Below, in pieces: positions 1-11,021 of a stretch of DNA of 64,000 nucleotides. Position numbers and translations under genes: made by a program. Each line of letters opens with the position of its first letter. Position 1 is the stretch's first letter. The notes beneath the pieces are model-generated. The model was not told where the DNA came from and searched no databases. It saw only the letters and a program-made list of their open reading frames with translations. This DNA comes from Tolypeutes matacus (Eukaryota > Chordata > Mammalia > Cingulata > Chlamyphoridae): positions 4,470,413 through 4,534,412 of the forward strand of contig JAKSZT010005175.1 in NCBI GenBank assembly GCA_026826555.1. The letters run 5' to 3'.

Positions 1-58
1 TTTTGCAAATGTTTGTATGTATTGTGAGAATTTTGATTTTTACCCATTAAAAAAAAAT
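1..58 (+). mobile_element. Terminal end of a young-type L1 3'UTR with A tail
   Basis: The first 45 bases match the reverse complement of 8287-8332 with about one mismatch. That stretch is the extreme 3' end of the young L1 family in this window. An A run follows at about 49-57, as expected for a poly(A) tail. The element enters from outside the window, so its length is unknown. Confidence 0.6.
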
Positions 59-200
59 GGTTTTAGATTAGTGAAAACTTACATCAAAAGTATGAGGGAT
101 TCCCATATGCCACCTCCCTCTCCCACATCATCCTTTTTTTTCCTAATGTTGCAGTACAATTTATTATTATGCATATGTAAAATCTGCTCATTAAAAATAT
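58..200 (-). mobile_element. Antisense L1 3'-end fragment
   Basis: Directly after the A run the sequence resembles the antisense L1 3' end at about 1840-1960. It shares the order of a TTAGATTA-like segment, GGGATTCCCATATGCC, a C-rich segment and a CCTAATGTTGCA-like segment. This puts two L1 3' ends tail to tail. The right boundary is uncertain. Confidence 0.5.
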
Positions 201-489
201 GCACATTAAAAAAAAATAACTCACTTGTGCTAAGGTCTAACCTACCTACAGTTATAATCTAAAAAATAAAACCATCATTGTGACATTTATCAGTACCTCA
301 CACATTTCACAAATACTAAAGTAAGTACCTATTGTTATAAATTCTTTAATGCCAAAACCGTAAGTGGAAATCAAAATTAAGAGAAATTTCAGAATGTCCA
401 CATTTGTGTGCATTTTTAGCTGAACTTTCAGTTTCCACATATAACAAAACCACAACTTTGAATCAATATGAATTTTAAAAACATTTAAG

Positions 490-1045
490 CCTTATGACAA
501 ACTTACTCTACAGTAGTTAGGTAATGCTTGCTATGCATTTTCTGTCATTAGGTTTTGATAAAAACAGAACTATCTGGTGGTGGAGCACCATTTTCCTTCA
601 CACTTACAGTATCTACCATCCCAGAAGCAGGCACAATAACCATTGTTTTATTTGTTGGAGCTGTCTTCAGTTTCTAAGCAATAGCTGCACAAAGAGCAAC
701 AATCTCATCATTTTCAAAATCATAGTTAGAAATTTACTTTGGTGAGAAATCTGTTATTTCTGCTGATGATTCACTCTTTTTCCTCCCCTGTGCAACTTTC
801 TGCTACTCCTGGAATGTTCTTGCCCAAGAAAGGTCTTCTTTCAATATTTCAGGGTTCATTGGATAGATGCCAAGTGCTACTTGACAACTTTCAATTGCTT
901 CATCCATTTTGTCCTTCAGCTCTCTGTTGTCATATTGTTCCATTGTTTGTCTTCTTATCCTTTAGTTTACCCTTCCTAATAATCTTCATTTCTAAACTCT
1001 TCTCCAAATCTCTCACCCTTGTTGTTTTTCTTTAGGCTGCAGCAC
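490..1045 (-). pseudogene. Possible decayed retrocopy of an unidentified gene
   Basis: On the minus strand the translation has two coding-like stretches separated by stop codons. One (about 930 down to 810) reads like an acidic helix with residues DKMDEAIES followed by a YP..PEI motif. The other (about 700 down to 545) contains APPPDSSVFIKT just before a stop. I do not recognise the parent gene. The stops would make it a pseudogene, but no poly(A) tail or flanking duplication is clear. Chance open frames in old repeat sequence are a real alternative. Confidence 0.2.
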
Positions 1046-1059
1046 CCCTTGTATCTCTT

Positions 1060-1805
1060 GCAAATCTGGCCTTCTGGTAACATTCTATAGTTTTTGTTTG
1101 TCTGTGAAGACTTTGAACTCACCCTTCTATTTGAAGGACAGTTTTCTTGGATACAGAATTCTTGGCTGGCAGTTTATCTCTTTCAGTACCTTAAACACAT
1201 CGTCCCACTTTCTTCTCTCCTCCATGGTTTCTGATGAAAGGGCGGCACTTAATCTTATTGAGTTTCCCTTGTATATGATGCTTTGCTTTTCTCTTGTTCC
1301 TTTCAGGATACTCTTCAACTCTGATATTGGTCCTTCTGAATAGTAGGTGTCTCGAGCTATGTCTATTAGGATTTATTCAGTTTGGGGTGTGTTGTCCTTC
1401 TTGGATATTGATATTTATTTCTTCCATAAGGGTTGGGAAGTTCTCAGTCATTATTTCCTCAGATATTCTTTCTTCTCCTTTTCCATTCTCTTCTCCTTCT
1501 GGAACATAAATAATGTGAATGTTTGTGCATTTTACATTGTCATTCAATTTCCTGAGACTCCGTTCCATTTTTCCCATTCTCTTCACTTTCTGTTCTCCTG
1601 TCTTTTCCCATTCAGAGATTGTCTTCAAATTCACTAATTTTGTCTCCAAGCAATTCAAATCTGCTCTTATGTGTTTCTAATGTATTTTTAATCTCATCCA
1701 TTGTGTCTTTCATTCCCATAAGGTCTGTTACTTTTCCTTGCAGTTTTCAAATTGTTCTTTATGATCTCCCAGTGTGTTATTAATGTCCTTTATTTCTTTA
1801 GTCAT
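1060..1805 (-). pseudogene. L1 ORF1 remnant (coiled coil, RRM and C-terminal domain parts)
   Basis: Read on the minus strand, about 1803 to 1660 gives coiled-coil sequence with stops, beginning MTKEIKDINNTLGDH. An open block follows at 1658-1377 (93 residues) with VKCTNIHIIYVPEGEE and MTENFPTLMEE, which belong to the L1 ORF1p RNA-recognition region. A second open block at 1318-1127 (63 residues) has KGNSIRLSAALSSETMEERR and LKEINCQPRILYP, typical of the ORF1p C-terminal domain. ORF1p is the trimeric RNA chaperone of the L1 ribonucleoprotein. Frame changes and stops show the copy is dead. It is cut at about 1805 by an L1 3'UTR piece, and the N-terminal part was not found beyond it. Confidence 0.85.
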
Positions 1806-2870
1806 TTTCTTTTTTTAATAATTTTTATTTTATTTTTAAAAAGTACTTAGATTACATAAATGTTACACAAAAACATATAGGAATCCCATATGCCCCACTC
1901 CCCACACGTCCCACTCCCTCCCATATAAACATCCTCATTAGTGTTGCACATTCATTGCAATTGATAAATGCATCTTGGTGGTTTGCCACTGAGCATGGAC
2001 ACATGGTTCACATTGTAGTCTACACTCTTTCACACACGGTTCTGCATGTTATGAGATGATGTAAAATGGCCTATATCTGTCATCGCAATGTCATTCAGGA
2101 TGATTCTAAGTCCCAAAAAAGGCCCCGTATTACACCTGTTTCTCCATCTCTCTGCTCCCAGAGCCTCCAGTGCTCACTATTTCCACATCAATATTGTAAT
2201 TTCTTCCAATGCTAGAATCACAATATGCTTATTGTAGAATACAAATAAGTCCACTCTAGTCCCTAGTTCATTCCCCAATCCTGAGGATTCTGGGATGGTG
2301 ATGTCCACTCCACCCCTAACTGAGAGGAGATTTTGATCCCATACAGCTGATGGATGGGACTCTCTTGCTTGCAGTTTTTGGCTCTCTCATTTCCTTGATA
2401 TGATGGCTGTCAATCTTCACCTCCTTATTAGTTGTCCTGGGTGAGTCCAATGAACTGGAGTGTAGGTGTTGCAACTCTGCTGAGGTTCTGGCCTCAGCTG
2501 GCACATGAACAGACTAAAGACTCTAGTCTTGTGGACATACACCTAAAAACCCCAGGACCAAGTATACATTTTCAAAATTGGTCCAGGTACTCACTAGTGG
2601 GGTCAGATTTTCTCACAGGGGTTGGATACAGAGAATGCAAACAGTTTCTGTCCATGCCAATTCCAGTCTGGAGAGCAGGTAGTGCTAGTCAAAGCATCTT
2701 TCCATGGACATGTTTCATCTGGGCTTTCCTGTGTTCCTGTGTTGTATCTCCAAATCAGAGACTCAAAGTGGGCTCTGCTGGCCAAATTAACTGAAGAAAA
2801 GCACCCCAACCACACTTCCCTTTTCCCTTGAAACAACTGAGAGAGAGGAAGATGTCTGTTCCTCTCTTAG
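1806..2870 (-). mobile_element. Antisense L1 3'UTR, 5'-truncated
   Basis: The left edge is T-rich (about 1810-1842), which is an A-rich tail on the minus strand. The minus strand from about 2600 to 1840 aligns by eye with 59,290-60,000 of the young L1: the segments around GTGGACATCACCATCCCAG, GACTAGAGTGGACTT and GGCCATTTTA occur in the same order. From about 2620 rightwards the alignment is lost. The right boundary is therefore approximate, and the right part may belong to another 3'UTR subtype. Confidence 0.7.
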
Positions 2871-3700
2871 TTGGCTACAGTACAACAGGGGTTTTACCCC
2901 AGCTTAATATCTTGGGGTTGGGGAAGTGGAGCCCCTTCCCATCTGCTGTGGAGGCTTGGTAACTCATGTTTGTCATTTCAGCTTCTTCATCTCTCTGTCC
3001 CTCACCCTCCTATGAGTTGTTTAGCACTATCTTTGTCTCCTGACCCCCAAAGCCAGTCCCTGAGACAGCTTTTTGTTCTTTCTCCATTGTTTCTGTGAGA
3101 GCGCTCAGCTCTGCCTGAGAGTCTGTCACTATCGTCCCACAATCCTCATAAGTGTTATTTTATCTTGAAGTGTTTGGTAGTGTCTTCTCTTCCCTTGAGC
3201 TATTCCTTTTCTTCTTGATTTTCCACAATTCCAGACAAGACATAGGACCACCAGCTAAGTTGCTTTTTCTCCTACTCACTTCCTGCCCAGGCCATATCAT
3301 GAAATCAGGCCCCATGCCAGCATTTGCAGAAAGGATCATTGTTGTGCTCTTAGTTTTATTCTTATGCTTCTCCCTCCTGTGATTTGTCCCTGGTCCCTAC
3401 CAGGTCATCACTTCCCCACTCTGACCTCACTCTCTCCTTCTTGTGTTTCTACATTTTTCCAATTCCAACTACCAGAAGAGTGATTACAATGTCATATGCA
3501 GTATCACCAAAATCCTCATTAATCATATTTTCAATTAGATATGTACACACAAATATATATGTATATTTATATCATATGTCATAGAAATGATATTGATTTC
3601 CTATATGTATTACAGAGCATTATGTATGACATAGATCATGTATTTAAGCAAGTACTCTAGTCTTCCACAGTTCTTTTTTCTCATAGGATTTCCCTTCAAT
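2871..3700. other. No gene seen
   Basis: Mixed pyrimidine-rich sequence passing into AT-rich sequence (about 3480-3700). It could be further degraded L1 or LTR material next to the 3'UTR fragment, but I cannot assign it. Confidence 0.4.
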
Positions 3701-3868
3701 TTTTTATTTTGCTTCATTTCTCTCCAAACCCTCCATTCCGAATAGCACAGTCTGCATCTGGTATAATTTCATTGCTTTTGCCTTCACCACCTACAAACTA
3801 TTCATTTTTAGTAACTCAACTTTTATTTAATATTCAATATGTGGAGCAGTTTCCTCCTACCACTTTGA

Positions 3869-4002
3869 AATTATTGTTTAATGGAACAAGATCAACAAGA
3901 AAGAAAATATTGAAGTGCTTCTACTAGCACTCCAACCATTATTGTTTAATGGAACAAAGATCAACAAGAAGGAAAATATTGAAGTACCTCTACCAAGCCT
4001 GG
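3869..4002. repeat. Imperfect tandem duplication, unit about 68 bp
   Basis: The segment beginning TTATTGTTTAATGGAACAA at 3871 recurs at 3939. Both copies continue through ATCAACAAGAA and AAAATATTGAAGT, with a few substitutions and one inserted A in the second copy. This is a direct local duplication, not a known repeat family that I recognise. Confidence 0.85.
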
Positions 4003-4098
4003 AATTTCCAGATGGCCTTGTTTGATCCCAGACACTTATGTTCTTTGATGTGCCATCTTAAATGGAAAAAATATGTCACAGTAAGATTATGAATAACA

Positions 4099-4317
4099 AT
4101 GGAACCTGTTTGTCCATGTTTTTATTATTCAGAACTGGGTTTTGATGCTTCCATAGGTGTGAAAACCACTCCCAAGTTTGAGTGTGATTCTCTTCAGAAC
4201 TCAGCAGCCAACAATCATGAGTGTCAAGTCATTGGCCACATTGACACCACCAATGCCTTGAAACAGAAGATTTTGAAAAGAAAACTGCTGCCCAGCAAGA
4301 GGAAATTAGCATGCTGA
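4099..4317 (+). other. Short open frame of unknown status
   Basis: A 72-codon frame opens at ATG 4099. Its second half is basic and looks coding-like (HECQVIGHIDTTNALKQKIL, then a Lys/Arg-rich end). No splice-site pair, conserved domain or known family was recognised. It could be an exon fragment, a retrocopy remnant or chance. Confidence 0.15.
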
Positions 4318-4319
4318 TT

Positions 4320-5470
4320 CCCTGGCTTTCACACTCAGACAGAGGTAACCACACACTTGTGGTTTTGGGGGCACTTTTTCCTTCTTGCTGTTTATATGGG
4401 ATCAAAGCTCATTCTCCCACAATCTTTTCACTTCCTTATTTGATCCAAAGGAAGATATTACCTCTGTCTGGTCCTTCCTCTGTTTTCCATGAAGTTGGCC
4501 CATGTCACGCCCTATCAAGGCCATCTCCTGTTTGCTTTTGGTACTCTCCTTTGTTCCCCAGCTGCTCTCCTATTGGTCCCTCTCACTTTGCCTCAAATCT
4601 GAAAATCCTGGAGACTTCAAATCTGAGGAGGATCTGTTTCCTGCAATGTGCCCTCTCCTTCCTACAGCAGTCCCTTTCTGAATTTGCATGTTTGATGCTA
4701 AACCCAACTTCAGCTTGGAGGTATGAAAAACCATGACTTTGTTGTAGACAAAGGGGACAGGTACACAAACTGGCAGCTGAGGAAAGGGTGGTAGGGATCA
4801 GACTTGGCCTCCTAGCAGTGATGAGAAGGGCATCACTAGCTCCTGGTATGGGGTGGGCAGCTCTCTGTCCTGCTCCACAATCGGGACTGTAAATTAAGGT
4901 GGGAAGTGTTTTCTTTAATCTGTGGCTGTCACTAACCCCTGATCCAACATGAAGTTCACAACTTTAAGCTCATTGGTTCAATGGAATCTCAGTACATGCC
5001 TGGTCTCTATCACAATTTAACAATCACTCCTGTCAGCTATCAGCAGTAACTGACAAGGACTCACATTTGATTTTTTTTTTCTTTTCTGTTTTAGATTTTA
5101 AGTACTGCTAGAAGAATTTGAATGAAACTTAACTTTTTTTAAAAAGCACCTTCTCTATCTGATGAAAAAAAAAGTATAAAACAACAGTTGAAGTTAATGT
5201 CCAAACACACCCTTGGAGCCACTCATCACTGAGGACCTATTTCACAACTATCAGCCACTCCTTATTTTTATTCCAAAAGGCTACATGGATTGGAAAAATC
5301 ATTCTCCTTCCTCTTCAAATGTGATAACTACTTAGGGAGACCAATGCCAGTTTTGACAGATGTGTATGAGATGCTCCTTTCCATGACAAATCTGTTTATA
5401 ATTAGAGTAAGGAGCAGGTGGAAGAAACAGCATGTCAAATTGGACATCTTTTGACAGCAGATAGGATTTT
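4320..5470. other. No gene seen
   Basis: Ordinary non-coding sequence of mixed composition, with short A and T runs near 5075-5170. No family was recognised. Confidence 0.4.
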
Positions 5471-5871
5471 CTAGGAAGCACACAGCATTATCTATGTTGT
5501 GGTCTTGCTCAAAATTTTTGACTGAATTTAATCAGGAGGAAATTATCAGACAACCACAGAATATATTCCATTCAACAGGACAATGTACCTGTTCTCTTCA
5601 AACAGCCAACATCACAAACAACTACAACAACAAAAGACATGGATACATTTTTGGTTCAAAACAATGGACTTATGCTGTAGTACTTTTGAACGAAAGGTGT
5701 GTCCTCACTGTTTTGTTGTTGTAGTTCATAATGATGTTGACTTTTTTGAAGAAGCCAGTCAGGTTTCTCATACAATGTTCTATATTCTGCAGTTGTCTGA
5801 TTATTTTGCTCATGACTAAATTCAGATTAACAGATTGAGCAGGATTTCTCAAAAGATCGTGTGCTTCCTAG
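5471..5871. repeat. Long imperfect inverted repeat (palindrome)
   Basis: The left arm (about 5471-5660) and the reverse complement of the right arm (about 5685-5871) share, in order, CTAGGAAGCACAC, a TGAATTTA-TCA block, ATCAGACAAC-GCAGAATATA, TCTTCAAA, a CAACATCA block, AACTACAACAACAAAA and a TTCAAAA block near the centre. Identity is perhaps 65-75 % by eye. It may be a fossil palindromic DNA transposon or an inverted duplication. A transcript would fold into a hairpin with arms of nearly 190 nt. Confidence 0.8.
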
Positions 5872-5879
5872 TGCATCCT

Positions 5880-6730
5880 AGTAGAGGCATGACATCCAGT
5901 TGGTCTGCCAGCATTTTTGTGGTCCTACGTCTGGTCACTCATGTAAGGAGGTGTCTAGCAGATCTCTGCATTGTAAAGATACATTATTTTATTTATAATC
6001 AAGTAATCTGGAGAGAGGTACTTTGAGAATAGTTAATATCCTGTTCTATAATAATATTCTTCTAAAACTTTCAGCAACTTTTGATCATCCCAGCTCCTTG
6101 ACAATTACTCTATCTGTGTTTGTTTGTTGGTAATTTCCTAACTTAGTCATTCTTCCATAGTTCTACTTGCTGTTTCTCTGCTGTAAAAAATAGCTTTCCA
6201 TCCCCTTTCCCTATTAAATTTGTTTTGACTATCACTATGGACTCATAGATTTTTAATTCAATATGTTCATTTTTTTGGTGTATAGGTATACACATTTTCA
6301 TAAATATTATTTTTCTTATTTATATTTATATTTAATTATAAATATTATATTGAATATTATATTTATATTTACAATATGTGTTAAATGTGCTATAGGCTAT
6401 CTTTATCATATATGTTAGATTATATTTACTGTATTTCTCCATGTTATATCTTTTCTTTGTGTGTGTGATTGTTGTGTGTGTGTTATTTCTTACTGAGGAA
6501 GAATAGTGTAGCTAGTGTTTATCATTGGAATAAAAACATATTAAATTGTCAAACATCTTTTGTTTGGTTTACAGGTTTTTAAATATATCATTCCACTTCA
6601 AATTTCTACCCCTTGGTGATCAATGACCCTATTCTGTTGTTTTATTTCTCTCTTTTTACCTGCCACTTTTTATTGTGTTAAGTCTACCATCCTAAGCATC
6701 CATCATTTACAGACTATTTTCTCATGTTCT
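5880..6730. other. AT-rich non-coding stretch
   Basis: Very AT-rich sequence (about 6290-6420) and a short TG-rich run near 6470-6485. No gene or clear family was seen. Confidence 0.4.
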
Positions 6731-6734
6731 CTCC

Positions 6735-7110
6735 ACTTTGGTTTTTGACTTAGTTCTACAAGTGAAATTCATTGCTCAGATCCAGAGTCAAAATCACCCA
6801 GTTAAGCTGCTCCCAGATTACTGAGCCACAGAAAATATTTGAAATATTAAATGTTCATTATTTTAAGCTGCCAACCTTTGGAGTAATTTATCATAAAACA
6901 ATAAGAAATGAATTATAGATTTTGGAAGTGTGCTGCCATAAAACGTGGGAGTAACTTTGGAACTAGATAATGGGTGAATGTGGTAAGAAATCTGAAGAGG
7001 CTTCCACTTTTGAAAGCTTAAACAAAAGTGAGAAACACTGGAAACTTGAAAGTGGGGCATGTTTATTATATGTATCAGCAATAATTTAGCAACACTGTTG
7101 TCTGCTGTTT
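6735..7110 (+). mobile_element. MaLR/ERVL-type LTR 3' end and internal start
   Basis: Around 6810-6910 the order CTGAGCCACAGAAA, TTAAATGTTCATTATTTTAAGCTGCCA, GGAGTAATTTATCA matches the conserved 3' end of MaLR LTRs. The following segment (about 6920-7060) resembles MaLR internal sequence, with AACTTTGGAACTAGATAATGGGTG. It is an ancient non-coding retroviral-like fossil with no intact gene. Confidence 0.6.
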
Positions 7111-7229
7111 TGTGGAAAATAAAAAATATACATAATGAATAATATGGTCTAACTAAGGAGATTTCATCAAAAATATTGAAGATATCACCTGAGTTTTCTT
7201 AATTTTTATGATAAAAGGCTATAGGTAAG

Positions 7230-7740
7230 AGATAAGCTAAAAGAAGATCTGCTAAACAAAACAGAGTTCAAACTTGCTAAAAAATACTCAAACTAAAAGA
7301 AATTAACTGTAAAGTAGGAACTAAAGAACAAAGAATAAAGGAAACAAAAATACTAATAGCAAGAGGGTGGACTCAAAGTGAGCCATATCAATAATTTCAT
7401 AAGATGTAAATGGATTAATGTTGCATAAAAAAGTAAGGTGCCACTATATCTGTGCATATATAACTCTCATTAAATAAAAGGAGCCAGAGTAGTTGAAAAT
7501 AAAAGGATGGAAAAATTATTTGCCTTGCAAACATTAAACCTTAGAAAGCTAGTGTGGCTATAAAACAAAACTGAAAAATAAAATGGAAATGTACAATAAC
7601 CAAGATTTAAAAAAACTTTGCTGGATGGGCTCAAAAGTAAATATGACAGAGGATAGAACTGGTGAACTTGAGAATCTATAGAGTTTACTCAATCTGAATA
7701 ACAGAAATAGGCTTTTTTTAAGAATGAGAAGAAACAAAGC
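7230..7740 (+). mobile_element. Old L1 or HAL1 fragment
   Basis: About 7395-7560 resembles the endonuclease-domain part of L1 ORF2, with ATGTAAATGGATTAATGTT and later AAAAGGATGGAAAAAT and AAGCTAGTGTGGCTATA. About 7620-7720 resembles ORF1 coiled-coil sequence. The order suggests rearranged fragments or HAL1. No reading frame is intact. Confidence 0.6.
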
Positions 7741-8125
7741 ACTGCTGCCAGTGACATTGAGTCATGCCATTGGTCTCATTTGGGCATGGAGAAGAGATCA
7801 AGTGAGTGCAGGACTCTGGCAACCAAATATGAGGCTCTTACCTTCCCCATCTGCTTCTCACTACCTTGGAAGCTGCCTCCATGGGTAACAACCACAGCCT
7901 CTCAAGCTGAACCATACATATCCCATTCTTCATTCTACTTCACCTGTCAAACTCACCCTCAGTCCATGGGTCCAAACTAGCACATATTCATGGAGAGGAC
8001 ACAAATTGGCTGTCTCAAGAGTGCTGCCTCCTCTTGATGCCTCTAGATGTGGGCCCCATGGGGCAGGGAACTTGGGTTTGCTCAGGATGCTGCTCCTTCC
8101 CAGCAGCTGGTCCTGGCACCAGTAA

Positions 8126-8155
8126 GCACCCAATAAGTGCTCAGTGAATGAAGGT
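8126..8155. mobile_element. Possible MIR or L2 3'-tail fragment
   Basis: CACCCAATAAGTGCTCAGTGAATG matches the conserved tail shared by MIR and L2 type elements. The piece is too short to assign. Confidence 0.35.
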
Positions 8156-8259
8156 ATTCTGTCCTAGGATCCTGGGGGAGGGGTAGGCCTTAAATTTCAC
8201 TGTGTACTCAGTTTTTAGTCCTAAAATTACCCTAAAATGGAAGGATGTGAATAGTTTTT

Positions 8260-8657
8260 TTTTTTTTTTTTTATTTTTTTTTATTATGGGTAAAAATCAA
8301 AATTCTCACAATACATACAAACATTTGTAAAATGATATAGAAATATATATGCATATATGTGTATTTGCTTACAAAAATGTTATTTTATATATATATATAT
8401 ATATATATATTTTAAGAGGTGCTTAGATTACCTAAAATATTATACGGAACCCACTCGGATTCCCATGTTGCCCACCTCCCACACCTCCCACCACATCCAA
8501 CACAAACATCTCCCATAGTGTGGCCCACCAACCTCAATGAACTTACACCTCCTGGAGCCTTGCCACCAACCATAGACCACGGTTCACACTGTAGACCACA
8601 CTCTCTCCCACTCAGTTCTGAGTGGTGTGTGCTGATTTAAAATGGCCTACATCCATT
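8260..8657 (-). mobile_element. Young L1 3' end, antisense, with 16-bp target-site duplication
   Basis: A T-rich run (8255-8282) is followed by antisense 3'UTR. Its minus strand closely matches the end of the young L1 at 59,760-60,065, including GGCCATTTTAAATCAGCACACACCAC and the TA-rich segment. The 16 bases GATGTGAATAGTTTTT occur at 8244-8259 and again at 8658-8673, which is a perfect TSD. The copy is strongly 5'-truncated, holds only 3'UTR and has no coding content. Confidence 0.93.
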
Positions 8658-8960
8658 GATGTGAATAGTTTTTAATATGAGGGTTCTTTTGCCTTTCCTT
8701 ATAAATTTTAGGACAAGTTTGTCACTATCCACAATGATTTTCTGCTATTTTAATTGGGATTGCAGTGAATCTACTAATCAAGTTGGGAAGAATTGACCTC
8801 TTAATAATACTAAGTTCTCCTATCCATGACATAGAATATCCATTTATTTGGAGGGCATATGTTTTTGCAAAATAAATGAATAATTGCATTTGAATTAACT
8901 CTTTTGTATATAGCTTTAGAGATATAGAATTGGCTTTACTGTAATAAAATAAATAAATGA
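8658..8960 (-). mobile_element. Older antisense L1 fragment
   Basis: The plus strand reads TTGGGATTGCAGTGAATCTA, GGGAAGAATTGACCTCTTAATAATACT, TCCTATCCATGACAT. This order is characteristic of antisense L1 sequence in many mammals. It directly adjoins the young L1 3' end just upstream. Confidence 0.75.
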
Positions 8961-10280
8961 ATTTTAAAAAGTAAAAAGCAGATGATAAAATTGGTTCACA
9001 CAAGGGCATCCAGTAAGCTGTCAATCAGTCATCCTCCCTTCTGCACCTGATGAATACCTTAGGCTCATTTATTAAAAATCAAGTGATACATGAGCTTGGC
9101 TGCAGGGAGCTGAGGTTCTGGTATCAACTCAGATCCTGTTTGATTTTAGACAAGAAAAAGTTTATATGTTTAAAAAAATGAAAGTGGAACTGGTTGATAT
9201 TGAAGATGACTTTCAGCTCTGATAGCAGATGATCCTCTAGCCATATTTGGGTTTCAGCTCAGGGTAATATTGAGAATAAAATATCTTCCCTGCAAATTCT
9301 TCATCTTTCAGTGCCTTGTCCTATTTCTCAAGTGCTCCATTTCCCTAATCCTTGCTATGATGTTGTTTTTTGGGGGAAAGGGAATTAACATCATTGAGCA
9401 GGCTCATGTACAAGGTAGTGCCAGGAACATGGCAATAACCTCTTTGTTGTAAGATATTTCCAGTTTTAGGACATACATGGGGTGCCACATCAATGTTTAA
9501 CTTAATGCATTTCCTGAGAGGCAGCCAATGTCCCTTCAGTAAGTCAAGGCACAGTTTGATCCCTCCAGATAATAAAATGTAGGGACAGAATTAGAATCAG
9601 GTGGCCTGATACCCTTTGCTCTTACCATATCAAATTAGGAATCAGTGGAGATGGCCATTGAAAAGATATAGTATCTGTCCTCCAAAAGCATCTAGTCACT
9701 GTCCCCCACTTATTCCTCCTCCTCATCACCCCCAGCATCACCCCATCACCACCACAGTATCATCCTCTAATCTTTCCTTTCCTCAAATGTTCATTGAACT
9801 TCTGAAATGACAATTGTCAGTCTACCATGAATAATAATTAATGAATTTACAGATCTCCTTTAGAGGCTGCAAGGAGCTAGCAGGACTCATCACCATCCCT
9901 ACTAAATCACCTCACTCCAGGCCTTTCACAGACAAGACAAACAACCAATCCAAGCTGACCTCAGCTCTCCTCCTTTTTCACCAGACTTCATTTCAATTGC
10001 CTTCTCCACAGGTATTCATTTACTTCCTCTTTTTCTATCCATTTCCCCTCTGTTTCTCCCCCTCCCTTTAGATTTGAGTATTTCCAGGGTGAAGCCTTTA
10101 GAGAATGAGTTGATTTTAAGAATCAAAGGAAAACATTGGATGACTGAATAATAATAGACATGGTGAAAACTTGTCAAGATTTCTTGATAAAGTTTGCCAA
10201 TTCCCAAACTTCCCTCAGTCTTTAGACTCTCACCTGCTCCTCAACCAGGGATATGTTAAGGAAAGGTCAAGATTTTTCAG
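8961..10280. other. No gene seen
   Basis: Ordinary sequence. A weak MIR-like stretch lies near 9105-9160, a C-rich segment at 9705-9755 and a pyrimidine-rich stretch at 10,015-10,070. Confidence 0.4.
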
Positions 10281-10284
10281 TTCC

Positions 10285-11021
10285 TCATCATGTCCAAAGG
10301 CTGGTATGATCTGGCCCCTGCCTGCCTTTCTGACTTCATATCATGCCACTCTACTTCTCTTTCAAAAGCCTCAGTCAATCTGGCCTTTGGCCTGGCCCTT
10401 ACCTTTGCTAAGGTTGTCCATGTATCATGACTTCATCTTTGCTCTTCTCTATGCTTAGAAAGTTCTTCCCCACTTAATTACATGGCTGGTTCCTTCTCAT
10501 TTAAGTCTGAGTTCCAATGTCTCCTCCCCATAGAAGGCTTTTCCCAATGATCCTAGCTAAACTTACACTATCCATCTTCCTTTCTAGAAAATTAGACCAA
10601 ATTATTTACCTGTATGTGAAATTAGTGTGCTTATTTATTTGTTTCCTCATTTACTATCATTCTCCCCCACTAGAGTATGAGCTCCATGATGACAGGACCC
10701 TATTCATACCACTTTTCTAATGTCTATACCTGTACTACTCAATAGAGTGATTAGTAGGGATGGTGATGAGCCATGAGCTTCGTGTAGCTATTTAAATTAA
10801 AATAAAAATCAGTGAAAATTTAAAACTCAGTTCCTTAGTCACACAAGCCACATTTCAAGTGCTCAAAGGTCACATGTGGTTAGTGGTTACCATACTGAAC
10901 AGCACAGAGAAAATTTCTAGCACCAAAGAATAACCTATTTGACACCACTAGTCTACAGCAATGCTTGGTACAGAGTAGAAGACCAATAAATATTTGTTAA
11001 ATGAATAAATGAATGAATGCC
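10285..11021 (+). mobile_element. L2 3' end split by MER5A
   Basis: The order TGGCTGGTTCCTTCTCATTTAAGTCTGAGTTCCAATGTC, CCCCCACTAGAGTATGAGCTCCATGA and, after an interruption, TGCTTGGTACAGAGTAGAAG then AATAAATATTTGTTAAATGAATAAATGAATG follows the L2 LINE 3' end. The interruption at about 10,735-10,935 is MER5A-like. Confidence 0.8.
10735..10935. mobile_element. MER5A-type hAT-Charlie fossil nested in L2
   Basis: It contains CTCAGTTCCTTAGTCACACAAGCCACATTTCAAGTGCTCAA, CACATGTGGTTAGTGGTTACCATACTGAACAGCAC, which is diagnostic of MER5A, a non-autonomous hAT transposon. Its place inside the L2 shows that it inserted later. Confidence 0.8.
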
